Assembly: GCA_003508605.1 (NCBI GenBank)
Contig: DNUB01000137.1
Location: 6,373 to 11,801 of the forward strand
Length of the DNA stretch: 5,429 nt
Source of the DNA: Oscillospiraceae bacterium
Lineage (GTDB): Bacteria; Bacillota; Clostridia; Oscillospirales; Ruminococcaceae
Direction: 5' to 3'
Of the stretch, positions 1 to 5,429 are shown piece after piece (the stretch's first letter is position 1; each line of letters opens with the position of its first letter). A model generated the notes under the pieces. That model was not told where the DNA came from and ran no database searches. It saw nothing but the letters and a program-made list of their open reading frames with translations. The translations under genes and the position numbers were made by a program.

Positions 1-1
1 A

Positions 2-349
2 AGAATAATCTGCCTTTTCGGAGCGGCGGGAGAGCGGGACAGCGACAAGCGTCCCGAAATGGGCATTGTGGTAGGGAAAAATGCGGATATAGCAATTCTG
101 ACCAGCGACAACCCCCGCTTTGAAGATCCCGAAAAGATAATGAAGGACGTGGAAAAGGGACTTGACAGAACAACGGTGGATTACAGACTTATAGAAAACC
201 GCAGAGAAGCCATTGAGCACGCCTTGTCCATTGCGGGGGAAAAGGATATAGTCCTGCTTTGCGGCAAGGGACACGAAAATTATCAGGTTTACGGAGACGA
301 TTACCAGCATTTTGACGAGCATGAGATAGTTAAGGAAATATTGGGATAA
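2..349 (+). CDS. murE: UDP-MurNAc-tripeptide synthetase MurE, C-terminal part (5' end outside window)
   Basis: This is the cytoplasmic ATP-dependent Mur ligase that adds the third residue of the peptidoglycan stem peptide to UDP-MurNAc-L-Ala-D-Glu. Only the last 115 residues are present, covering most of the C-terminal ligase domain; the reading frame is already open at the left edge. Visible family motifs are GAAGERDSDKRPEMG at the start (the G-x-G-x-x-RD-x-x-KRP block), TSDNPR at nt 104-118, and GKGHE at nt 263-277 followed by NYQ. DNPR is the motif of meso-diaminopimelate-adding enzymes, whereas lysine-adding MurE has a different sequence there, so a DAP-type cell wall is inferred. The C-terminus HFDEHEIVKEILG is typical, so the gene end is intact. 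The usual next gene, murF, is absent and mraY follows after 115 nt. Confidence in the family is high; substrate specificity rests on the motif alone. Confidence 0.96.
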   Translation, partial: RIICLFGAAGERDSDKRPEMGIVVGKNADIAILTSDNPRFEDPEKIMKDVEKGLDRTTVDYRLIENRREAIEHALSIAGEKDIVLLCGKGHENYQVYGDDYQHFDEHEIVKEILG

Positions 350-372
350 AAATCACCGCCTGTCCGAGGCGG
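346..372 (-). repeat. 27-nt dispersed inverted repeat, intact copy
   Basis: Read on the minus strand, this segment is CCGCCTCGGACAGGC followed directly by GGTGATTTTTAT. The same two blocks occur on the + strand, each exact, at 4265-4279 and 4408-4419, separated there by 128 nt. The segment overlaps the murE stop codon and includes the first hairpin of the gap. The 15-nt block is unlikely to match by chance within 5.4 kb. The 12-nt block is weaker evidence, because GGTGA resembles a Shine-Dalgarno and the rest is A/T-rich. It could be a small dispersed palindromic repeat or a long-range pairing partner. Confidence 0.5.
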
Positions 373-407
373 CCGCTTCTGTCGGAAGCATTGTCGGCTT
401 TGAAGCC
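356..407 (+). other. Three consecutive small hairpins in the murE-mraY gap
   Basis: Three inverted repeats follow the murE stop. CCGCCT/AGGCGG (356-361 with 367-372) has a GTCCG loop. GCTTC/GAAGC (375-379 with 385-389) has a TGTCG loop. GGCT/AGCC (396-399 with 404-407) has a four-base loop. None is followed by a T-run on the + strand, so a rho-independent terminator for murE is not supported. TGTCCG or TGTCGG recurs at 361, 380 and 392. The remainder of the gap to mraY (408-464) is A/purine-rich and holds the mraY Shine-Dalgarno (AAAGG at 450-454). No -35/-10 pair was recognised. Function is unknown; possibly a processing or stability element. Confidence 0.45.
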
Positions 408-464
408 AAAGAGACAAAACAAAAGAGATAAAACGAAACAAAGAAGGGGAAAGGAAATTTATCA

Positions 465-1481
465 ATGAGCTTTTGGCTGATTTTAATAGTTGGAATATCC
501 TCCGCCGCAATAACTGCCGCAATGGGCTTATGGCTTATACCGAAGCTTCGCAGGCTGAAATTCGGGCAGACCATTCTTGACATAGGACCTAAATGGCATA
601 AGGAGAAAAAGGAAGGCACACCCACTATGGGCGGGCTGATGTTTTATATAGGAGTTGCCTTAGCCTTTGCGGGGGGATATGTTTTCCTTTGCGTAAACAA
701 AACGATATCCTTTGAGGGCGCAATGGCGGCGGATGGAATAAAAAGCATATCGGCTCTTATTATGGCATTGTGCTTCGGTTTTGTGGGTTTTGTGGACGAT
801 TATATTAAGGTAAGGAAAAAACGCAACGAGGGCCTTACCGTAATGCAGAAAATAGTAATGCAGGTGCTGATCATCGCCGCATTTTTCACTTCCCGTGTAC
901 TAAGCGGCGACACCTCTACCGTTATTCGGTTCCCCTTTTTGGGTCAGCTTGATCTGTCCTTTTTCTACTATATCCTTATGGGGCTTGTGATACTGTATCT
1001 TGTTAATGCGGTTAATCTTACGGACGGAATAGACGGACTTAACAGCAGCGTTTCGTTTATATATTTTATTGCCTTTGCGGTAATTACCTTAAACATAAAA
1101 CTTTACGGAATGAGTCTGCTTACCGTAGCGGCGGCGGGAGGCTGTTTGGGCTTTCTTGTCTGGAATTTTCCCCCTGCAAAGGTGTTTATGGGAGATACGG
1201 GTTCCATGTTCTTAGGAGGTCTGGTGGCGGCCATAGGCGTGGGCTCAGGCTGCGAGGTTATGATGATTGTGGCTTCCGCCGTTTATATATGGGAGGCTCT
1301 TACCGTGCTCATTCAGACCACATATTTTAGGATAACTCACGGGAAAAGGCTGTTTAAAATGACGCCCATACATCACAGCTTTGAAATGCGGGGCTGGAAG
1401 GAAAGCAAGATCGACATAGTTTTTTCGCTTATTGCGTTATTGGCGGGGGCGGCCGCCGTGGCTTTATCCTATGGAATTTAA
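465..1481 (+). CDS. mraY: Phospho-MurNAc-pentapeptide transferase MraY (lipid I synthase)
   Basis: This polytopic membrane enzyme transfers phospho-MurNAc-pentapeptide from UDP to undecaprenyl phosphate on the inner membrane face, making lipid I. The 338-residue product has the usual family length and a hydrophobic, multi-span profile (about ten segments expected). Visible motifs are WHKEKKEGTPTMGG near residues 45-58, DDYIK with D111, D112 and K115, the NAVNLTDGIDGLN block at about 181-193 (D187, D190), FMGDTGS with D244, and MTPIHHSFE with H303 and H304. These include the Mg-binding and catalytic aspartates expected of MraY. The third histidine of the common HHH motif is Ser305 here. The ATG at 465 is preceded by AAAGG about ten bases upstream, and the protein starts directly with a hydrophobic segment, as expected. 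It lies between murE and ftsW, 57 nt before the ftsW start, so co-transcription is likely. Family assignment is essentially certain. Confidence 0.98.
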   Translation: MSFWLILIVGISSAAITAAMGLWLIPKLRRLKFGQTILDIGPKWHKEKKEGTPTMGGLMFYIGVALAFAGGYVFLCVNKTISFEGAMAADGIKSISALIMALCFGFVGFVDDYIKVRKKRNEGLTVMQKIVMQVLIIAAFFTSRVLSGDTSTVIRFPFLGQLDLSFFYYILMGLVILYLVNAVNLTDGIDGLNSSVSFIYFIAFAVITLNIKLYGMSLLTVAAAGGCLGFLVWNFPPAKVFMGDTGSMFLGGLVAAIGVGSGCEVMMIVASAVYIWEALTVLIQTTYFRITHGKRLFKMTPIHHSFEMRGWKESKIDIVFSLIALLAGAAAVALSYGI

Positions 1482-1521
1482 AGCCGCCCTTTAGAAATTT
1501 TGCAGGAAAAGCAGCAAACCC

Positions 1522-1541
1522 GGAGGGGAGGTTATTTTTTG
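1522..1541 (+). promoter_or_regulatory. Strong Shine-Dalgarno fixing a TTG start for ftsW
   Basis: GGAGGGGAGG at 1522-1531 lies seven bases before an in-frame TTG at 1539-1541. The ATG at 1546 is out of frame and no in-frame ATG lies nearby. A more upstream in-frame TTG at 1500 would place this Shine-Dalgarno inside the gene and lacks a comparable site of its own. The 57-nt mraY-ftsW gap shows nothing else of note. Confidence 0.8.
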
Positions 1542-2960
1542 ACTGATGAAAGAAGAAGGACGGCGTCAAAAAATTCTTCGTCAAGGACAATAGGTTCGTC
1601 TTCAATAAGAAACGGCAGGAAAACCGCCGAAAGAAAAAGCGGCTCGTCGGGTAATCCGGGTGCCGATAAAAAAAGGAAGAAAGCCGCTGTCGGCGGCAGT
1701 GCTCATAATACCGAAAAAGCAAAGGGCTCTCAGAATCACATTCGTTTTGCGGAAAGAAGCGACAAATACCGCAGCAGCAAAGCCGACGCTGAGGTTTTGG
1801 GCGGAAATGCGGCGGTAAAGGCAAAAGCAAAGCCGAAAAAGAAGGTTGAAGCGTTTCTGGGATTTGACTATCCCTTTTTTATGGTGGTTATACTGCTGCT
1901 TGCCTTCGGACTTATTATGATGTTTTCCGCAAGCTATGCCACCGCTTACAGCGAATACGGCGACAGTCTTTATTATATAAAGCGTCAGGCACTTTTCGCC
2001 GTTGCGGGAGTGGGAATAATGCTGGTTGCTTCCGTAGTGGATTATCATATATTCCGATCAAGGTTTTTTATAATTGTGGGAACGGTCGCTTCGGTTATCC
2101 TTATGGTGCTTGTTAAGATAAAGCCTACCGAGCAGGGCGGCTCGGAGCGTTGGCTCACCTTAGGACCGGTTACCTTTCAGCCCTCGGAAATACTTAAATT
2201 TGTTGTAATAGTGCTTTTTGCATTTTATACTCAAAGAAACTTTTCTCATCTAAGAGAATTAAAAAAGGGCTTGCTCCCTTATGCGGTAACATTGGTCGCT
2301 TCCTGCGGACTGTTAATGATACAGCCCCACCTTTCGGGCACGATAATAGTTTTCGCAATCGGTTTTGTTATGATGTATGTGGCGGGGGTAAAGCCCCAAT
2401 ATCTGATAATTATGCTGGCGTTGGTCGGCGTGCTCATTGCAGTGGGCATACCCGTTCTGAACGCCGCCGGTTATGATTATTTCAGCTCAAGATGGCTGAG
2501 TTTTACCGACCCCGAGGCGGATATAGGCGGTGATACATGGCAGACCTACCAGTCCCTTGTAACAATAGGAAGCGGGGGTGTGTTCGGCTTGGGCTTCGGT
2601 AATTCAAGGCAAAAGTACGGCTATATGCCTATGTCGAGAAACGACTTTATCTTCTCCATCATCTGCGAGGAATTGGGCTTTGTGGGCGGTATGCTGGTTA
2701 TACTTCTGTTTGTCATACTTGTGTGGAGAGGATTTTACATCAGCTCAAGGGCAAGGGATAAGTTCGGTATGATGCTTGCCTTCGGAGTTACCTTTCAAAT
2801 AGGACTGCAGGCTCTTTTGAATATCGCCGTGGTATCCAACTCCATACCCAATACGGGAATTTCCCTTCCCTTCTTCAGCTACGGAGGCTCTGCGCTTTTG
2901 ATGCAGCTGGGAGAAATGGGAGTGTTACTGAATATTTCACGAAAAGCAGAGCTTGACTGA
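1539..2960 (+). CDS. ftsW: SEDS-family peptidoglycan glycosyltransferase FtsW (SpoVE-like) with long basic N-terminal tail
   Basis: This SEDS membrane protein polymerises lipid II into glycan strands at the division septum together with a class B PBP. Using the TTG start, the product is 473 residues. Residues 1-107 are hydrophilic, with about 28 Lys/Arg against 10 Asp/Glu and many Ser; the membrane core starts at about residue 112 (YPFFMVVILLLAFGLIMMF). Family motifs follow in order: GSERW near 201-205, FQPSE at 213-217, PHLSG at 263-267, the YQSLVTIGSGGVFGLGFGNS stretch, RNDFIFSIICEELG with the presumed catalytic Asp369, and PFFSYGGS at 444-451, ending in LLNISRK. About ten membrane spans are expected. 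Typical FtsW/SpoVE N-termini are short, so the tail is odd. Position in the dcw cluster favours FtsW; SpoVE or RodA would be the alternatives and cannot be fully separated by eye. The usual murD upstream neighbour is missing. Confidence 0.94.
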   Translation: MTDERRRTASKNSSSRTIGSSSIRNGRKTAERKSGSSGNPGADKKRKKAAVGGSAHNTEKAKGSQNHIRFAERSDKYRSSKADAEVLGGNAAVKAKAKPKKKVEAFLGFDYPFFMVVILLLAFGLIMMFSASYATAYSEYGDSLYYIKRQALFAVAGVGIMLVASVVDYHIFRSRFFIIVGTVASVILMVLVKIKPTEQGGSERWLTLGPVTFQPSEILKFVVIVLFAFYTQRNFSHLRELKKGLLPYAVTLVASCGLLMIQPHLSGTIIVFAIGFVMMYVAGVKPQYLIIMLALVGVLIAVGIPVLNAAGYDYFSSRWLSFTDPEADIGGDTWQTYQSLVTIGSGGVFGLGFGNSRQKYGYMPMSRNDFIFSIICEELGFVGGMLVILLFVILVWRGFYISSRARDKFGMMLAFGVTFQIGLQALLNIAVVSNSIPNTGISLPFFSYGGSALLMQLGEMGVLLNISRKAELD

Positions 2961-3090
2961 TTTATATTCAAAATCAGATGTCCCCCGCCTTTCGCCATTA
3001 GCAAAAGGCAAAGACTCAATTAGGGGGTACATTCAGTCTTTCGGCGGGAGATACAATACCCCGCTGAAATCCTGAGGGGCTTACATCCCC
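2957..3090 (+). ncRNA. Candidate structured leader in the ftsW-murG gap
   Basis: The 180-nt gap is dense in inverted repeats. CTGATTT/AAATCAG (2957-2963 with 2971-2977) spans the ftsW stop codon. CCCGCC/GGCGGG (2984-2989 with 3043-3048, plus two more pairs beyond a mismatch) encloses AAAGACT/AGTCTTT (3010-3016 with 3035-3041). The latter extends by AAT/ATT past a C-C mismatch and leaves a ten-base loop containing GGGGTA. That loop can pair with TACCCC at 3057-3062. Further down, GGGG at 3076-3079 can pair with either CCCC at 3059-3062 or CCCC at 3087-3090. A GCCTTT/AAAGGC pairing (2987-2992 with 3004-3009) competes with the outer stem. I recognise no known riboswitch consensus. The rest of the gap (3091-3140) is A-rich with the murG Shine-Dalgarno. 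A regulatory role for murG is inference. Confidence 0.4.
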
Positions 3091-3140
3091 GAATTTTCAT
3101 AAATACGGAACGTTACCCTCATTGAAAGGAAAAAAAGAAA

Positions 3141-4256
3141 ATGAGAGTTTTAATAGCGGCAGGCGGTACGGCGGGTCATATTAACCCTGCGCTTGCCATA
3201 GCGGATAAGGTAATAAATGTTTTGCCGGAAAGCAAGGTGCTTTTCGTGGGCAGACCCGACGGAATGGAAGCCAAGCTTGTAAAAAAGGCGGGCTATGACT
3301 TTCACGGCATAAAAATGGCGGGGATACAGAGAAGTATGTCTCTCGGCAGCATCAGGAAAAATGTTAAGGCGGCTTATTATTATGCTGCGGCGTTTCCCCA
3401 TGTCAAAAAGCTGATAAACGAGTTTAAGCCCGATATCTGCTTAGGAACGGGGGGCTATGTCTGCGGTGCGGTTTTAAGGGAGGCGGCTCGAATGGGAGTA
3501 AAGACTGCGACCCACGAAAGCAATTCCTACCCCGGACTTACCACAAAGCTGCTTTCAAAAACCGCCGATATGGTGTTTTTGTTTTCCGAGGACTGCCTTA
3601 AGCACCTTAAGCATACGGAAAACTGCGTGATAACGGGCAATCCCCTGAGAAACAACATTCCCATCGAGGAAAAGGAGGCGGCAAGGAAAAGACTGGGGCT
3701 TCCTCCGGGCTTTACTATCCTTTCCTTAGGCGGCAGCCTTGGGGCAAATAAGATCAACGAGGCCGCTGCGGAGCTTATGGCTTGGGAGCAGCAAAAGGGA
3801 AGTATTAACCACATTCACTCCTACGGAGGCAACGGTAAGGACACCTTCGGCGGACTTCTGGAAAAAAACAATGTTGACAAAAATTCCGAAAGGCTCATTT
3901 TAAAGGAATATATCGACAATATGTACACCTGTATGTGTGCAGCGGATCTGATAATCTCCAGAGCGGGTTCAATGACCCTGACGGAGATTATGGCAATAGG
4001 CAGACCCTCTATTCTGATACCCTATCCCAATGCAACGGAAAATCACCAATACTATAACGCAAAAACATTACAGGACGCCGATGCGGCCGTTTTGAGAGAG
4101 GATAAGAGCCTTGACGGAAAATGGCTTACGGCTCAGGTGGAAAAGCTTTACCACGACGATAAAAGATTGACGGAAATGGGGGTTAACGCAAGAAAGCTTG
4201 CTAAAACCGACGCAGCAGACGTTATTCTGAGCAAGCTGATAGATCTGGCGGGATAA
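3141..4256 (+). CDS. murG: UDP-GlcNAc:lipid I GlcNAc transferase MurG
   Basis: This GT28 glycosyltransferase adds GlcNAc from UDP-GlcNAc to lipid I at the cytoplasmic membrane face, giving lipid II, the substrate of FtsW. The product is 371 residues, close to the usual ~360. Two Rossmann-like domains are indicated. The N-terminal one has the glycine-rich loop AAGGTAGHINP (G8-P16, with His13), GTGGY, and HESNSYPG (125-132). The C-terminal one has GNPLR (166-170), GGSLGANKIN (197-206), RAGSMTLTE (274-282), and the IPYPNATENHQYYNA block that in the family belongs to the UDP-GlcNAc site. HESN replaces the common HEQN, a mild variation. The ATG at 3141 starts directly with the strand before the glycine-rich loop, so the start is well placed. 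AAAGG at 3125-3129 is a rather distant Shine-Dalgarno, followed by an A-rich stretch. It is separated from ftsW by 180 nt and from murA by 161 nt, both long for this cluster. Confidence 0.97.
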   Translation: MRVLIAAGGTAGHINPALAIADKVINVLPESKVLFVGRPDGMEAKLVKKAGYDFHGIKMAGIQRSMSLGSIRKNVKAAYYYAAAFPHVKKLINEFKPDICLGTGGYVCGAVLREAARMGVKTATHESNSYPGLTTKLLSKTADMVFLFSEDCLKHLKHTENCVITGNPLRNNIPIEEKEAARKRLGLPPGFTILSLGGSLGANKINEAAAELMAWEQQKGSINHIHSYGGNGKDTFGGLLEKNNVDKNSERLILKEYIDNMYTCMCAADLIISRAGSMTLTEIMAIGRPSILIPYPNATENHQYYNAKTLQDADAAVLREDKSLDGKWLTAQVEKLYHDDKRLTEMGVNARKLAKTDAADVILSKLIDLAG

Positions 4257-4264
4257 GCTCCGCT

Positions 4265-4279
4265 CCGCCTCGGACAGGC
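4265..4279 (+). repeat. Dispersed inverted repeat, split copy (first half)
   Basis: CCGCCTCGGACAGGC begins nine bases after the murG stop codon and is the exact reverse complement of 358-372 after murE. The second half of the intact copy, GGTGATTTTTAT, appears at 4408-4419 over the murA ribosome-binding site and start codon. Here the internal palindrome is shorter (GCCT/AGGC, loop CGGAC) because the outer GG is replaced by TC. Confidence 0.5.
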
Positions 4280-4308
4280 TCGAATCGAAGGAAATTAACC
4301 AAATCGCC

Positions 4309-4404
4309 TCGATAAGCATACACTAAAAAGTAAAAAAATTGTTTTTAGGGCTGCACCATGCAAAAAACAAGGATTTTGCACGGTGCTGCCGCAATGCTTA
4401 TTGA
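4309..4404 (+). ncRNA. Candidate three-way-junction RNA (or MITE-like palindrome) before murA
   Basis: Three nested helices can be traced by eye. P1 pairs TCGATAAGCAT (4309-4319) with ATGCTTATTGA (4394-4404): 11 pairs, one of them G-U. P2 pairs CTAAAAA (4323-4329) with TTTTTAG (4342-4348) around a 12-base loop. P3 pairs 4349-4365 with 4374-4390, 15 of 17 positions with T-T and A-C mismatches, and has the eight-base loop AACAAGGA. Junctions are three bases (4320-4322), none between P2 and P3, and three bases (4391-4393). The 3' strand of P1 ends exactly where the murA Shine-Dalgarno begins. There is no T-run after P1 or P3 on the + strand, so an intrinsic terminator is not supported. The fold could control murA translation, protect a processed mRNA end, or be a short terminal-inverted-repeat element. 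I recognise no known family. Confidence 0.5.
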
Positions 4405-4412
4405 AAGGGTGA
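4404..4412 (+). promoter_or_regulatory. murA Shine-Dalgarno abutting the P1 helix
   Basis: AAAGGGTGA ends five bases before the murA ATG at 4418 and is a good match to the Shine-Dalgarno consensus. Its first base is the last base of the P1 helix, so formation of the upstream fold and ribosome access may be linked. Its GGTGA also belongs to the 12-nt block repeated in reverse complement at 346-357. Confidence 0.65.
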
Positions 4413-4417
4413 TTTTT

Positions 4418-5429
4418 ATGGCGGAGCAGCAGCGCATTATTATTAACGGCAAAAAGCGGTTGGAGGGAGAGATCGCCGTTCAGGGCGCAAAGAACAGTGC
4501 TCTTCCCTTGTTTGCGGCGGCTGCGCTTTGCGGCGGTGAAGCGGTTTTACATAATTGTCCGGGATTATCCGACTGTGATTCTGCCTGCCGCATTTTAGAA
4601 TGTATCGGATGCAAATGCAAAAGGGAAAAAAATACGGTAACGGTGGATTCCTCGGTGATAAGCTCGGTGGAGGTGCCTACCCGGCTTATGCGGGAAATGC
4701 GTTCGTCTATTATTTTTTTAGGGGCAATTCTCACACGAAGCAAAAGCTGCAGGCTTTCCTTTCCCGGCGGCTGCGAATTGGGACCCCGTCCCATTGATTT
4801 TCATTTGGCGGCGTTCAGGGAAATGGGAGCGGAAATAGAAGAAAGACACGGTTATTTGGACTGCTCGGTGTCAAGAAAGCTTCACGGTGCGAAAATCGCT
4901 CTTTCCTTTTCCTCGGTGGGAGCAACGGAAAACATAATCTTAGCCGCATCTCTTGCCGACGGCGTTACCGAGATACACAATGCGGCAAGAGAACCGGAAA
5001 TAGCCGATCTGGCCGATTTTATCAACAAATGCGGCGGCAAGGTGAGCGGCGCAGGGGAAAGCACCGTAGTGATAGAGGGCGTGGAAAGGCTTTATCCCTG
5101 CGAGCACAAAATAATACCCGACCGAATAGCGGCGGCGACCTATCTCTGCTGCGGCGCAATAAGCGGCGGCGAGCTGATACTTACAAATGTGAATCATAAT
5201 GACTTAAGACCTGTTACTGCGGTTCTGGAGCAGATGGGCTGCAGAATATACTCCTACGGACAAGGCAATATGTTTATAAACGCCAAAAAGCCCCTTGTTT
5301 CCCCCGGCACCGTCCGAACCAATGTTCACCCGGGATTTCCTACCGACGCCCAGCCGCCCTTAATGGCATTGTCTGCGGTTGCGGCAGGCACCTCCGTTTT
5401 TGTGGAAAATATTTTTGAAAACCGATTTA
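4418..5429 (+). CDS. murA: UDP-GlcNAc 1-carboxyvinyltransferase MurA, N-terminal ~80% (runs off window)
   Basis: This cytoplasmic enzyme transfers enolpyruvate from phosphoenolpyruvate to UDP-GlcNAc, the first committed step of peptidoglycan synthesis and the target of fosfomycin. The frame is open from the ATG to the right edge, giving 337 residues of an expected ~420. Visible landmarks are QGAKNSALP with Lys25 and Asn26, the VPTRLMREMRSSI block, the active-site loop FPGGCELGPRPIDFH with the PEP-binding Cys119 (an Asp there would give fosfomycin resistance), SSVGATENIILAA, and HPGFPTDAQ with the presumed catalytic Asp310, then VFVENIFENRF at the edge. The start is supported by AAAGGGTGA five bases upstream and by the conserved beginning (IIINGKKRLEGEIAVQGAKN). 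Many Gram-positive bacteria carry two MurA paralogues; which one this is cannot be told here. murA directly after murG fits a Clostridia-type cluster. Confidence 0.97.
   Translation, partial: MAEQQRIIINGKKRLEGEIAVQGAKNSALPLFAAAALCGGEAVLHNCPGLSDCDSACRILECIGCKCKREKNTVTVDSSVISSVEVPTRLMREMRSSIIFLGAILTRSKSCRLSFPGGCELGPRPIDFHLAAFREMGAEIEERHGYLDCSVSRKLHGAKIALSFSSVGATENIILAASLADGVTEIHNAAREPEIADLADFINKCGGKVSGAGESTVVIEGVERLYPCEHKIIPDRIAAATYLCCGAISGGELILTNVNHNDLRPVTAVLEQMGCRIYSYGQGNMFINAKKPLVSPGTVRTNVHPGFPTDAQPPLMALSAVAAGTSVFVENIFENRF

Noticed and set aside
301..625. Two overlapping minus-strand open frames across the murE-mraY junction
   Set aside because: They lie opposite known genes, show no recognisable domain, and have low-complexity Ser/Phe/Arg-rich translations typical of antisense shadows.
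1429..2048. Two long minus-strand open frames opposite the ftsW N-terminal tail
   Set aside because: They mirror the Lys/Ser-rich coding bias of ftsW; no family motif or Shine-Dalgarno was seen.
2954..2968. A promoter built on TTGACT and TTATATT at the end of ftsW
   Set aside because: The two elements are almost adjacent, far short of the ~17-base spacing of a sigma-70-type promoter.
2978..3001. A seven-residue leader peptide (MSPAFRH) starting in the ftsW-murG gap
   Set aside because: No Shine-Dalgarno precedes it, and it has no run of a regulatory amino acid that would suggest attenuation.
3076..3097. Rho-independent terminator GGGG-loop-CCCC followed by GAATTTT
   Set aside because: The stem is only four pairs and the T-run is four bases after a GAA interruption, too weak to call alone; kept only as part of the possible switch.
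4349..4390. The P3 helix as an intrinsic terminator after murG
   Set aside because: It is followed by GCAATGC rather than a T-run on the + strand. The minus strand has a T-run some distance beyond the helix, but there is no minus-strand gene to terminate.
4600..4797. A 65-codon + strand open frame inside murA
   Set aside because: It is in a different frame from the murA frame, which is clearly coding there (active-site Cys loop); it is a shadow.

Overview
The window is a one-directional (+ strand) peptidoglycan precursor and septum-synthesis cluster (dcw type). It runs: end of murE, mraY, ftsW (SEDS family), murG, and the first ~80% of murA, which runs off the right edge. All five are called from family motifs visible in the translations. 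The left edge cuts murE, leaving its last 115 codons.

The likely source is a DAP-type, Gram-positive-like Clostridia member, perhaps of the Ruminococcaceae/Oscillospirales kind. This is inferred from the DNPR motif of MurE (meso-diaminopimelate-adding type), murA lying directly after murG, moderate GC with purine-rich Shine-Dalgarno sites, and loss of murF and murD from their usual places. No species can be named from sequence alone.

The genes give consecutive steps. MurA starts UDP-MurNAc synthesis in the cytoplasm, and MurE adds the third stem-peptide residue. MraY moves the finished UDP-MurNAc-pentapeptide onto undecaprenyl phosphate (lipid I), and MurG adds GlcNAc (lipid II). FtsW polymerises lipid II at the division site. 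MurF and MurD must be encoded elsewhere.

Layout: murE end 2-349; 115-nt gap with three small hairpins; mraY 465-1481; 57-nt gap with a strong Shine-Dalgarno that fixes a TTG start; ftsW 1539-2960; 180-nt gap rich in inverted repeats; murG 3141-4256; 161-nt gap with a long three-way-junction-like fold ending on the murA ribosome-binding site; murA 4418 to the edge. No gene-free stretch exceeds 300 bases. No tRNA, rRNA, CRISPR array, insertion sequence or convincing sigma-70 promoter was seen.

The genes are ordinary, so the unusual content is between them. The ftsW-murG and murG-murA gaps both look like structured RNA. A 27-nt segment at the end of murE recurs in reverse complement, split into two exact pieces that flank most of the murG-murA gap. 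FtsW also carries a ~107-residue basic, Ser-rich N-terminal tail not seen in typical family members.
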